Source of the DNA: Flavobacterium antarcticum DSM 19726
Lineage (GTDB): Bacteria > Bacteroidota > Bacteroidia > Flavobacteriales > Flavobacteriaceae
NCBI RefSeq assembly: GCF_000419685.1
Contig: NZ_ATTM01000002.1
Location: 310,001-374,000 of the forward strand
Direction: 5' to 3'
DNA: 64,000 nucleotides
In this document: positions 16,176 through 26,481 of the stretch, in pieces
How the letters are laid out: every line of letters begins with the position of its first letter
Position numbering within the stretch: position 1 is the stretch's first letter
Program-made: the position numbers and the translations under genes
Notes under the pieces: model-generated
The model's database searches: none
What the model was told of the DNA's origin: nothing
The model's input: the letters and a program-made list of their open reading frames with translations, nothing else

Positions 16176-17231
16176 TTAGCCCAATCCATTTTTCAAATTT
16201 ACCATCGCTCTTTTAAAACCTTTTTCGCGCAAAATGGCAATTGCTTTCTTACTTCGCATACCGGATTTACAAAAAACCAAAAGACTTTTGTCCACAGCCA
16301 ATTCCGTCCATCTTTCTTCTAATTCGTCAAGCGGAATGTGAATACTGTCCAATTGAATAGCTTCTCGTTCTAGAAAAGTACGCACGTCAAGCACATTGAA
16401 ATCAGCCCCATTTGCTTTGTATGCTTCCAAACTTAATTCTACAACTTCTTTAGGTATACCACAGAAACCTTCATAATCAGCTGCTAAACTAGCAATGTAT
16501 ATTTCGTGATTTTTCTCAAAAGTGAGCAAATTTTGTTTCATCGAAAGTGCATCAAAAGTCAACAACCTTCCCGATAAAACGGTACCTATTTCTAAAATCA
16601 TTTTCAAAACTTCATTCGCTTGCAAACTACCGATGATTCCAGGTAAAACGCCTAAAACGCCCACTTCAGAACAATTGGGCATCGCATCGGGTTTGGGCGG
16701 ATTTGGATATAAACAACGGTACGTAGGTCCTTGCTTGTAATTAAAAACGGTTACTTGTCCGCTAAATTTGTAAATCGAACCAAATACGACCGGTTTATTC
16801 GCTAAAACCGCTGCGTCATTAATTAAATAACGTGTGGAAAAATTATCAGTTCCATCAACAATAATGTCATAGTTTTCGAAAATTGAAATTGCATTTCCGA
16901 CAGACAAACGTTGAGGATAAATTTCAAAATGTACATGTGGATTTACAGCTTGAAGTCGGCTTGCTGCAACCGTTGCTTTTTTTTGTCCAATGTCATGTTG
17001 AGTAAAGAGAATTTGGCGTTGCAAATTACTTTTTTCAACTACGTCATCATCCACAATTCCTATAGTTCCCACTCCAGCTGCCGATAGATATTGCAACGTT
17101 GGACACCCTAATCCGCCGGCACCAATTACTAAAACGCTAGCATTCTTGAGTTTCAACTGACCTGAAATTCCTATTTCGTCAAGAAGTAAATGCCGACTGT
17201 ATTGTTCCTGCTCTTCGTGTGCTAATTCCAT
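16176..17231 (-). CDS. thiF: ThiF/MoeB-type adenylyltransferase with C-terminal rhodanese domain
   Basis: A 351-aa E1-like enzyme that adenylates the ThiS C-terminus for thiazole synthesis. Residues 1-240 hold the Rossmann core VLVIGAGGLGCPTLQYLSAAG, DDDVVEKSNLQRQ and VDGTDNFSTRYLIND; the last ~100 residues are a rhodanese domain with the active-site LLVFCKSGMRSKKA. The fusion would let it carry the sulfur as well (MoeZ-like). I start it at the ATG at 17231; the frame opens from a TTG at 17246 that would overlap thiH. It is the last gene of the thi operon, 11 bases after thiH. A role in molybdopterin synthesis is possible but the context says thiamine. Confidence 0.92.
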   Translation of the reverse strand: MELAHEEQEQYSRHLLLDEIGISGQLKLKNASVLVIGAGGLGCPTLQYLSAAGVGTIGIVDDDVVEKSNLQRQILFTQHDIGQKKATVAASRLQAVNPHVHFEIYPQRLSVGNAISIFENYDIIVDGTDNFSTRYLINDAAVLANKPVVFGSIYKFSGQVTVFNYKQGPTYRCLYPNPPKPDAMPNCSEVGVLGVLPGIIGSLQANEVLKMILEIGTVLSGRLLTFDALSMKQNLLTFEKNHEIYIASLAADYEGFCGIPKEVVELSLEAYKANGADFNVLDVRTFLEREAIQLDSIHIPLDELEERWTELAVDKSLLVFCKSGMRSKKAIAILREKGFKRAMVNLKNGLG

Positions 17232-17242
17232 AGTTTTTGGCT

Positions 17243-18364
17243 TCAAAATCCATTGGTAAAATTACGTTCCCAATCTTTCCAAACTACCTCATAACCTTGC
17301 GATTGAATCATTTCTTTGATTGCAGCAGTGCTTCTTTCATCGGAAATTTCAAATTGTTCTAACGATTCTTTTTCCACTGCATAACCTCCGGGATTTGTTT
17401 TAGATTCGGCACTAATCGACGTAATTCCCAGTGGAACGATGTGGTTTCTGAACACTTCACTTTCGCGCGTGGACATCGATAATTCCACATCTTCGTCTAA
17501 AATTCGGTACGCACAAATGAGTTGAACCAAGTCGGCATCCGTCATTTCCACTTTCGGCTGCACTTCTCCTTCATGCGGTCGAAGACGTGGAAATGAAATG
17601 GCATATTTAGTTTTCCAATAGGTTTTCTGTAAATATCTTAAATGCAAAGCCGTGTAAAAACTGTCCACACGCCAATCTTCTAAACCAAACAAAGAGCCGA
17701 TTCCAATTTTATGTATTCCTGCTTTCCCTAGTCGGTCAGGCGTTTCCAAACGATAATCAAAATTAGATTTCTTGCCTTTGGGATGGTGCATTTTGTACGT
17801 CGCTTTATGGTAAGTTTCTTGATAAACCAAAACGGCATACAGTCCAGATTGCCTTAAAATTTCATATTCCTCCCGCTCCAGCGGCTGCACTTCCATACTG
17901 ATATTTGAAAAATAAGGTCGAATCAACTCAATTGCATTTGTTAAATAATCCGTTCCCACCGTGCGATTTGCTTCGCCAGTAACCAATAAAACGTGGTCGT
18001 AACCCAAACTTTTAATGTGTCTGACTTCTTTTAAAATCTCCGCATCCGTCAACGTCTTCCTTTTGATTTTATTGGTCATACTAAAACCGCAATACGTACA
18101 AATGTTCTGACATTCATTCGACAAATAAAGCGGAATGTACATTTGCATCGTCGTGCCAAAACGCTTTTTAGTAGTTGCATTACTTCGTTGTGCCATTTCC
18201 TCGATAAAAGGTTTCGCAGCCGGAGAAATCAGGATTTTAAAATCTTCTAACGTAATTTTTTGTTTGCGTAAAACAGCGCGAACTTGCTCTGTTTTAACCG
18301 CATAAATTTCTTGTTCCAAGGCATCCCAATCGTAGGTTTCGAAAACTTCTTTAAAACTAGACAT
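17243..18364 (-). CDS. thiH: 2-iminoacetate synthase (radical SAM)
   Basis: A 373-aa ThiH: cleaves tyrosine to dehydroglycine for the thiazole ring, with 4-cresol as by-product. The radical-SAM cluster motif is C85-QNI-C89-TY-C92, as CxxxCxx[17 protein letters not shown] and [19 protein letters not shown] follow, then the long C-terminal BATS domain ([20 protein letters not shown]). Its start overlaps the end of thiG by 8 bases, which indicates translational coupling. Full family length. Confidence 0.96.
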   Translation of the reverse strand: MSSFKEVFETYDWDALEQEIYAVKTEQVRAVLRKQKITLEDFKILISPAAKPFIEEMAQRSNATTKKRFGTTMQMYIPLYLSNECQNICTYCGFSMTNKIKRKTLTDAEILKEVRHIKSLGYDHVLLVTGEANRTVGTDYLTNAIELIRPYFSNISMEVQPLEREEYEILRQSGLYAVLVYQETYHKATYKMHHPKGKKSNFDYRLETPDRLGKAGIHKIGIGSLFGLEDWRVDSFYTALHLRYLQKTYWKTKYAISFPRLRPHEGEVQPKVEMTDADLVQLICAYRILDEDVELSMSTRESEVFRNHIVPLGITSISAESKTNPGGYAVEKESLEQFEISDERSTAAIKEMIQSQGYEVVWKDWERNFTNGF

Positions 18365-19129
18365 TTAGAAAAGAAGTTAGTGGACTACTCGCTTCCGCCT
18401 GCTTCCGAATCGGAGCTAATTTGGCCAAATAAGCCATTCGTCCCGCTTCCACCGCTTTCTTAAAAGCAATTGCCATCGCAACAGGATTTTGAGAAACCGC
18501 AATTGCCGTATTGACTAGAACCGCGTCCGCTCCCAATTCCATTGCAAAAGCCGCATGCGAAGGTGCGCCAATTCCGGCATCTACAATTACCGGCACATTA
18601 CTTTGTTCAATTATAATTTCCAAGAAATCAACCGTTCGCAAACCTTTGTTGCTTCCAATTGGCGCTCCCAAAGGCATCACACATTGTACGCCAACATCCT
18701 CCAAACGCTTGCAAAGTATAGGATCAGCATGAATGTAAGGCATAACCACAAAACCCAATTTGACCAATTCTTCTGCCGCTTTTAGTGTTTCAATCGGATC
18801 CGGCAATAAATAACGCGGATCGGGATGAATTTCTAATTTTATCCAGTTGGTTCCCAAAGCTTCTCGAGCCAATTGTGCTGCAAAACAGCTTCTTTCGCCG
18901 TTCGTACACCAGAAGTATTGGGCAATAAGTGAATGTGATTTGCATTTAAATGCGTCAGAATAGCGTCAGATTCATTCGACAAATCCACGCGTTTTAAAGC
19001 GACAGTAACCAACTCACTTTCCGAAGCAAGTAAAGTTTCGCGCATCAATTCCGAACTGCTAAATTTTCCCGTACCCGTAAACAACCTGGATTGAAAGGTT
19101 TTATCGGCAATTTTTAATACATCGTTCAT
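18357..19129 (-). pseudogene. thiG: Thiazole synthase ThiG, split by a one-base frameshift
   Basis: Two frames add up to a complete ThiG of about 257 aa. The first (ATG at 19129) carries RLFTGTGKF with the Schiff-base region beyond, and reads [11 protein letters not shown] before a false stop. The second frame continues as the expected [35 protein letters not shown] and [20 protein letters not shown]. The frames join at the AAAA (minus-strand TTTT) at 18882-18885: one more T restores GCTGTTTTTGCAGCACAA. All other thi genes are intact, so either the strain is newly impaired in thiazole synthesis or this is a sequencing error. Confidence 0.9.
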
Positions 19130-19132
19130 CGC

Positions 19133-19786
19133 TTATTCGGGTGAATTATTGTTCCAAACTTCCTCCATAAAATCAGCACCTTTCAGAAAAGTATGGAGCT
19201 TGCTGACGTTATTAAAGTCGGCCGTCAACATCGTCGAAGTCGCGATTCCGTAAATTCCAGTACGCATTAAGTCGGTTACATCGTCTAAAGCAATTCCGCC
19301 GATAGCAAAAATTGGTGTCTCTGTTTTCAACTCATCCAAAATCGCTTCATAACCTTCAAGTCCTAAAACAGGACCTAAATTTTGCTTCGTAGTCGTAAAT
19401 TTAAAAGGGCCAAGACCGATGTAATTCACTCCTTTTTCTATTAATATCTGACATTCTTCTAACGTATTTGCCGTTCCGCCGATCATGTAAAAATTACCCA
19501 AATAAGCGCGTGCTTCCCCTGGATCACTGTCGGATTGACCTAAATGTACGCCGTCTGCGTTGACTTCTTTGGCAATTTTATAATTGTCGTTGACAATTAA
19601 TCTAGTTTGAAAATGTGCGGTGATTGTTCGCGCTTCTTTTGCAGCAGCTAAAAAAGCTTCGTCGGAAATATTTTTCAATCGCAATTGAACTAATTCAACG
19701 CCGGCACTACACGCTTTTTGAATGTGTTCTAAATGTTCTTGCGTCGTTGCTCCTTGTGAAATGTACTGTAATTTAGGTACTATCAT
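19133..19786 (-). CDS. thiE: Thiamine phosphate synthase
   Basis: A 217-aa TIM-barrel ThiE that joins HMP-PP and thiazole phosphate. Visible elements are ELVQLRLKN, LIVNDNYKIAKEVNADGVHLGQSD (pyrophosphate/Mg site), YIGLGPFKFTTTKQN and a final FAIGGIALDDV phosphate loop. It sits between thiD and thiG, 3 bases before the thiG start codon. A second, more divergent ThiE/TenI-like protein is encoded upstream in the same operon; this copy keeps the catalytic signatures. Confidence 0.93.
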   Translation of the reverse strand: MIVPKLQYISQGATTQEHLEHIQKACSAGVELVQLRLKNISDEAFLAAAKEARTITAHFQTRLIVNDNYKIAKEVNADGVHLGQSDSDPGEARAYLGNFYMIGGTANTLEECQILIEKGVNYIGLGPFKFTTTKQNLGPVLGLEGYEAILDELKTETPIFAIGGIALDDVTDLMRTGIYGIATSTMLTADFNNVSKLHTFLKGADFMEEVWNNNSPE

Positions 19787-19801
19787 TGTTGTTGTTATTT
19801 T

Positions 19802-20581
19802 TTAGAACGATGCCTTTTTTGGCAACGCTGGATAAGTATGAATTCCTAATAAACTCGGATGTGAATTTAAAAAGGCTTCTGTGTATTTTTTTGCATGAAA
19901 AGCGGCCCCTTCAATCGAATGGCCTAAAGCAATTGCACTTGCCAAACTGGACGATAATACGCAACCGCTGCCGTGTTTTTCGTTTACGGCTTCCGCCAAA
20001 GGGGGAATATTGAGTTGGATTATTTTATTGTAATATAAGAAATCCCAACCCTTTTTATCAGTTCGATGACCTCCTTTTAAATAGATATTTGTTTTATTTG
20101 AAATGTATTCTAGCGTTTCTTCAACTAATTTATCTGGATATAATGCTTGTATTTCTTGGTAATTCGGTGTTATCAAATAACAATCGGCTAGCACTTTGTC
20201 CAAAAAATCTAGTGATTCGTCGTTGTGAAAATCAAAACCCGCACTTGCATTTAAAACCGGATCCAACACTATTTTTAGTTCCGGATTGAGTTGACGCAAA
20301 TGATTGGTAATAACAGAAAGACTTTGCCAACTCTCAACAATTCCGATTTTGACTACTTCAATTTGAAATCTTTCAAAAAGTGAATTTATTTGTGCAAGAA
20401 TTACTTCTAAAGAAATCCATTCGCAGTGTTTAAAAGCAATGTCATTTTGAACCGTAACCGCTGTACAAACCGAAAGTCCGTACAATCCGTGTGCTTCAAA
20501 TGTTTTAATATCTGAAGTCAAACCCGCACCGCCACTGGGGTCATGTCCGGCAATGGTGAGTATATAATTTAATTTATTCAA
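19802..20581 (-). CDS. thiD: Hydroxymethylpyrimidine/phosphomethylpyrimidine kinase
   Basis: A 259-aa ribokinase-fold ThiD: LTIAGHDPSGGAGLTSDIKTFEAHG at the N-terminus (HMP-binding), the KIGIV segment, VLDPVLNASAGF, and a C-terminal anion hole in NEKHGSGCVLSSSLASAIALG. It phosphorylates HMP to HMP-PP for ThiE. The ATG overlaps the 3' end of the preceding TenI/ThiE-like gene by 8 bases, consistent with translational coupling. Confidence 0.94.
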   Translation of the reverse strand: MNKLNYILTIAGHDPSGGAGLTSDIKTFEAHGLYGLSVCTAVTVQNDIAFKHCEWISLEVILAQINSLFERFQIEVVKIGIVESWQSLSVITNHLRQLNPELKIVLDPVLNASAGFDFHNDESLDFLDKVLADCYLITPNYQEIQALYPDKLVEETLEYISNKTNIYLKGGHRTDKKGWDFLYYNKIIQLNIPPLAEAVNEKHGSGCVLSSSLASAIALGHSIEGAAFHAKKYTEAFLNSHPSLLGIHTYPALPKKASF

Positions 20582-21161
20582 AATACGTTTTCATTTTTTT
20601 AAATGTTTCCACGGGAGATTCTGAATGCCAAATACCGCCTAAAACACCCACTCCTTTATAACCCAATTTTGTAAAATCTGCCAAGTTTTCTGCCGTAACG
20701 CCTCCCATTCCAATAATGGTTTTTCTAATTCCATTCACGTCAAAGCCTTTGCCTTCATAACCCACCTTTGAAATGGATGAAAAAACGGGACTCAATAAAT
20801 GGTAATCAAACTCAAATGAAGCATTTGCTATATCTTCTGGATGATGAAACGACGAGCTGATTGTCTTTCCAAACATGTTTAATTTCATAAAATAGTCACT
20901 TGGCACTTCCAAATGCAGTTCTCTTGCTGCTTCCTGAAAATGAATTCCTTTCAGCGGAAAATCATTGATCAATTCATGAAAATAATGCACTACAATTAGG
21001 TTGTGGAATTGCACGTCAATTTGGTTTAAAAAAGCCACGTGTTCATCATAATTCTTATTTGGTTTTCTCAAATGATAATACTGTAAACCCGCTTCAAATA
21101 ATTGATGCAGTAGTTCAATTTCATTGGGAATATCATTTTCGGGCGCGATTACTATTATCAT
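20574..21161 (-). CDS. ThiE/TenI-like thiamine phosphate synthase paralogue
   Basis: A 195-aa short TIM-barrel of the ThiE/TenI superfamily: YYHLRKPNKNYDEH, GIHFQEAARELH, SSSFHHPEDIANASFEFDYHLLSPVF and a final IIGMGGVTAENLADF. Compared with the intact ThiE downstream, the VNDN/HLGQ catalytic segments are altered (VVHYFHELINDFPLKGIHF), so it may be a TenI-type aminopyrimidine/thiazole tautomerase rather than a synthase. It lies between thiC and thiD in the operon. Confidence 0.8.
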   Translation of the reverse strand: MIIVIAPENDIPNEIELLHQLFEAGLQYYHLRKPNKNYDEHVAFLNQIDVQFHNLIVVHYFHELINDFPLKGIHFQEAARELHLEVPSDYFMKLNMFGKTISSSFHHPEDIANASFEFDYHLLSPVFSSISKVGYEGKGFDVNGIRKTIIGMGGVTAENLADFTKLGYKGVGVLGGIWHSESPVETFKKMKTYFE

Positions 21162-21194
21162 TTTAATTTATTTTGAAAAACATTCAGATTTGAG

Positions 21195-23063
<1,869 letters not shown>

Positions 23064-23101
23064 TTATTTAGTAGTTTATGTATAGAAGTAGCATGAATTA
23101 T

Positions 23102-23305
23102 TTAGCCACCTTGGGTAGCTTCAATAATTAGAAGTGTGTCGTTTTGAGCTAAAGTTGTGGAGGACCAGCGGGATTTTAAAACAATCGTTTCGTTAACGGC
23201 AATAGCAATTCCGTCCCCTGAAATTTGGAGTATTTGTAGTACTTGTAGGAGATTGCACTCTTTCTGGGTTTCTAAAATTTGGTCGTTGACGCGGATCGTT
23301 ATCAT
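23102..23305 (-). CDS. thiS: Sulfur carrier protein ThiS
   Basis: A 67-aa ubiquitin-like sulfur carrier ending in the required Gly-Gly (IEATQGG), which ThiF adenylates and converts to thiocarboxylate. It begins MITIRVNDQ and contains IAIAVNETIVLKSRW, the conserved middle strand. It is the first gene of the thi operon, 127 bases downstream of the TPP aptamer. Confidence 0.95.
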   Translation of the reverse strand: MITIRVNDQILETQKECNLLQVLQILQISGDGIAIAVNETIVLKSRWSSTTLAQNDTLLIIEATQGG

Positions 23306-23431
23306 TTTACAGTGTTTTAAAGGTAAACTGTAAATGGGGAATTTTTAATGAGAAATTACGATGAAATGAACTTACATTTTAAGAAATGTACGTTTATGAA
23401 AAGACGCGTAAACACCTGCCTGGATGTTTTC

Positions 23432-23515
23432 AACTTTTCCCTTCGCTGGTATTAGCCATGTCAGGTTCAAAGGGTCTTTCTCAGATCTAAAGAATTTTAG
23501 AACACCCCTAAAGTT
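23432..23515 (-). ncRNA. TPP (THI-box) riboswitch
   Basis: On the minus strand the leader reads GGGGTG, then CTGAGAAAGACCC, TTTGAACCTGA, CTAATACCAGCG and AAGGGAA. These are the conserved boxes of the thiamine pyrophosphate aptamer in order. The P1 closing helix is visible as AACTTT (23510-23515) with AAAGTT (23432-23437). It precedes thiS, so TPP binding is expected to lower expression of the whole operon. No T-run terminator is evident between the aptamer and thiS, which points to translational control. Confidence 0.95.
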
Positions 23516-23522
23516 TACGCCG

Positions 23523-23530
23523 CAAATGTA
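23523..23530 (-). promoter_or_regulatory. Putative -7 box TACATTTG of the thi operon
   Basis: Exact TAnnTTTG match directly upstream of the TPP aptamer, giving a transcript start at about the first base of P1. The nearest TTG is only 14 bases upstream, so the -33 part is weak. Confidence 0.5.
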
Positions 23531-23731
23531 AACAAAAAAGTATACAAGTACACGTTTAACTTATTTTTAAAAAAACTAGTACGGCAGAAGTGCGATTTGA
23601 GCTGTATTTAAAAGCGGAAAGAATACGGCATTTTCTACGTAATTTCAGTCCTTGGTAGTTTAGTAGATCCGTTAGTAACCCACATACAAATTTGTTTTCT
23701 TCGAGAAGCACTTCAGATTAAAATGCATAAA

Positions 23732-23761
23732 AAAACAGCTGTTCAAGTGAAAAGCTGTTTT
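23732..23761 (+). terminator. Terminator-like hairpin abutting the kinase remnant
   Basis: AAAACAGCT (23732-23740) pairs with AGCTGTTTT (23753-23761) around a 12-base loop. It ends 8 bases before the H-box codons of the truncated kinase, so it marks the junction of a deletion or insertion rather than a terminator of an existing upstream gene. Confidence 0.5.
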
Positions 23762-23769
23762 GTGGTACA

Positions 23770-24411
23770 CACGAATTTAAAACACCACTTTCATCAATCC
23801 AAATGAGTACCGCTCTGCTGAAAAATACAAAAATTGGAACACTAAATGAAGAACAAGCCCATTTAATTGATAGCATCACGGACGAAAGCAACCGACTCCT
23901 GAAAATAACGGGCGAATTGCTCAACATGACACAGTTAGAAAGTGGAAACATGGAATTGACAATGACGTCAAACGAACCCACCAAAATTATAAAAGCAGCG
24001 ATGGAAGCTACGCAAATACAGGCGGAACAAAAAAACATTACCATACGAACTGACTTTAGTGAAAATTTGCCAGACGTTCAAGCTGATTTTGAAAAAACAG
24101 TTTGGGTTTTTACCAATATCTTATCAAATGAAATTCGGTATTCCTATGAAAATGCCACCATTTTAATTGCATTGAAAACAGCAGAAAACAAGGTTGCATT
24201 TTCCATTCGCGATTATGGCCAAGGCATTTTAGAACAGTACCAAACGAAGATTTTTAACCGCTATTTCCTCGTACCTAGTACAAAAAAAGAGGGAACTGGC
24301 CTTGGACTTGCCATCAGTAAAGAATTTATCGAAACCCAAGAAGGTACAATCACAGTTGAAAGTGAATTTGGATCAGGTAGTACGTTCACTGTTTCTCTTA
24401 AAAGGGTGTAG
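23770..24411 (+). pseudogene. Histidine kinase C-terminal remnant (KinB/KdpD-like)
   Basis: The open frame covers only the transmitter part. The H-box HEFKTPLSSIQMS begins at 23770, followed by IGTLNEEQAHLIDSITDESNRLL, the N-box region FTNILSNEIRYS, DYGQGI, and the G-boxes EGTGLGLAIS and GSGSTFTVSL. No start codon lies upstream in frame; the ATG at 23803 would cut away the catalytic His. Sensor and membrane parts are missing, replaced by a hairpin. The sequence resembles kinases that follow kdp operons in Bacteroidota, but nothing else of a kdp operon is here. Most likely a deletion remnant. Confidence 0.8.
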
Positions 24412-24592
24412 CAAAACAGCGCACCCGTTTCTGTAGCGTAAAGGAGTGGATTCGTAACAAAAATAACCTCCATAAAAGAAAGTTCTCCCATACCGTTTTG
24501 CCTTCCAAGGTCTATAGAACTAGCCATCGTTCCCTACCCTAGAAGCTTTAAATTCCAATTCCCCTACCTATATCAATCTTTCCGTCTTTTAA

Positions 24593-25225
24593 TTTGCATA
24601 TCCAGTAAAACACTGGAGACAAGATTGGGAATTTGAAAACACCTCTTTTTACCAATTTTACAAAGACAAAACATGGAAATACCAAACGCTTTCTAAAAAT
24701 GACGTAAAAGGACAATGGACACAACGTGTTTTTCAAGTAGATGACAGTCCGCGTTACGAGGGAAGTGCAAGCTGGGTTCACGTTGACGGCCGTCATTATT
24801 GGGAAGACAATACGGACGCGCCACTGCCAAGAAGAGAAGAAAGTATCCGAAAAGATTACAACGTTTTAAACCGTACAAACGTGCATGAAATCACTAAAGA
24901 CGGATGGATTCACGACCAGGACAACGTTAAAATATTGCGGAAAGAAAACGGAAAAGACGTGATGATTGCGAAAGAAAAAGGAACCGATTACTACAGAAAA
25001 GTAGCCGATTCAAAATGTCTTGCAGGTCAAAAATACTGGAAAGAAAATGCGGCAATGTGGAAAAACGTTCGCGATAAATGGCAAACCGTTTTTAATCGTA
25101 AAATGGATTTGAATTTAGAAAACAGAGTGAACAAAAAACCACTATACTCCTATTTATTCGACTTGAAAGCTGATACGCCGAAAGCAGAAACGGATAAAAT
25201 TATTGATAGTTTCGTGAAAAGCTAA
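24593..25225 (+). pseudogene. DUF6607 family protein, N-terminally truncated
   Basis: The frame reads VKHWRQDWEFENTSFYQFYK, TWKYQTLSKNDVKGQWTQRV, YEGSASWVHVDGRHYWEDNT and NRTNVHEITKDGWIHDQDN, and ends in a Lys/Asp-rich tail. I recognise this as the C-terminal two thirds of DUF6607, a family of exported proteins usually near 300 aa. Upstream there is a stop at 24590 and no ATG in frame before 24662; a GTG at 24881 is internal. The signal peptide and N-terminal part are missing, so it is probably dead. It lies directly after the kinase remnant, so one event may have damaged both. Confidence 0.75.
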
Positions 25226-25243
25226 CTAATAACAATTAAATAC

Positions 25244-25278
25244 AAAAGCCTCAAATTCAGCAGAATTGGAGGCTTTTT
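25244..25278 (+). terminator. Rho-independent terminator after the DUF6607 remnant
   Basis: AAAGCCTC (25245-25252) pairs with GAGGCTTT (25269-25276), with an inner AATTC/GAATT extension, followed by a T run. It lies 19 bases after the stop codon. Confidence 0.85.
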
Positions 25279-25500
25279 AGTTTTTAAACAAGATGTAAAT
25301 TTCGACTTATAATTTTCAAAGTATGCAGTAAATGGCTTTTTAAATTTAAATAATAAATGGCTTGAACCACTAAAGTATTTTAACCATTAGAGAAGGATAC
25401 AAATAGAAGTTGTAGCTAATATAAGACTTCTATTTCCGACGAAAAGAAACACAGCATAATTCTTAAGTGAATAATTTCAAACGAAAGTACTTCTTACGAC

Positions 25501-26472
25501 TTAAAAATTCCGAATCACGCTACCTTCATTAGTTAAAATAACATACTCATATTCAGGATATTTTTTAATCAAATTAAGTCCTTTTTTCAGACCTAAAACC
25601 AATATCGAAGTACTGAATCCATTGCACATTTCGGCATTTTCGCCAATAATTGTGACACTAGTTATTCCCATGGAGGGAAAACCAGTTTTCGGATTGATAA
25701 TGTGCGAATAGCGTTTGCCATCTATTTCAGCATACTTTTCATAAGTGCCAGAAGTGGTAACAGCTTTATCAGTCGAAAATGCTAAAACAGCAATTGTTTC
25801 TCCGGTTTCAAAAGGATTGTTTACGCCAATTTTCCACGGCTGACCATCGAGTTGAGTACCCCAAGTCGAAATATCTCCAGCAGCATTTATAATTCCTCCT
25901 TTTATACCTAAAGATTGCATCAACTGTCGCCCTTTATCTGCGGCATATCCTTTACCAATGGAACCAAAACCGATTTTCATTCCCTTTTTTGAAAGATAAA
26001 TGGTAGAATTAATGGAGTCTAAAACAATGTTCTTGTAGTTTACGTTCTCAACCGATTTTTTGATACTTTTTTTGGAAGGTAATTTTTCCATACTGTCGTC
26101 AAATATCCAAATTCGGTCCATAGCCACAATGCTAATGTCAAAAGCACCGTTTGTTATTTTTGAAAACAAGATGCCTTTTTTGGTAATTTCAAACACTTCT
26201 CGATCCACTTTTACCGGTTTTATTCCCGCATTGTGATTGACTTGCGAAATTTGTGTTTCCGGCCGCCATTCCGAAATTAAATTTTCTATTCGTTCAATTT
26301 CGTCAATGGTTTTTTGAATGTTTTCTCGAGCCGAAGAACTGTCTTTGTCCACAATTGTGATTTGAAAAACGCTTCCCATCAAATTGGCTGTTTTTGTTTC
26401 TTGAACTTGAGCTAATGTGCAGAAAGTAAAGAAAAGTAGACTTATAGTGAAACTGAATTGAGAAATTTTCAT
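25501..26472 (-). CDS. apbE: FAD:protein FMN transferase
   Basis: A 323-aa exported ApbE: signal peptide MKISQFSFTISLLFFTFCTLAQ, then GSVFQITIV, the FAD-site GAFDISIV, GKGYAADKGRQLMQ, GGIINAAGDISTWGT and the C-terminal RYSHIINPKTGFP (Mg/FMN). It attaches FMN covalently to Thr or Ser in extracytosolic redox proteins. It is the last gene of a siderophore-type operon; the DUF2271 protein three genes up the transcript carries a TGAS motif that is a plausible target. Full length. Confidence 0.93.
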   Translation of the reverse strand: MKISQFSFTISLLFFTFCTLAQVQETKTANLMGSVFQITIVDKDSSSARENIQKTIDEIERIENLISEWRPETQISQVNHNAGIKPVKVDREVFEITKKGILFSKITNGAFDISIVAMDRIWIFDDSMEKLPSKKSIKKSVENVNYKNIVLDSINSTIYLSKKGMKIGFGSIGKGYAADKGRQLMQSLGIKGGIINAAGDISTWGTQLDGQPWKIGVNNPFETGETIAVLAFSTDKAVTTSGTYEKYAEIDGKRYSHIINPKTGFPSMGITSVTIIGENAEMCNGFSTSILVLGLKKGLNLIKKYPEYEYVILTNEGSVIRNF

Positions 26473-26481
26473 TTTATAAAT

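Noticed and set aside
23803..24411. Histidine kinase gene starting at the ATG at 23803
   Set aside because: This Met lies inside the H-box helix (HEFKTPLSSIQM); starting there removes the catalytic His, so it is not a real start.
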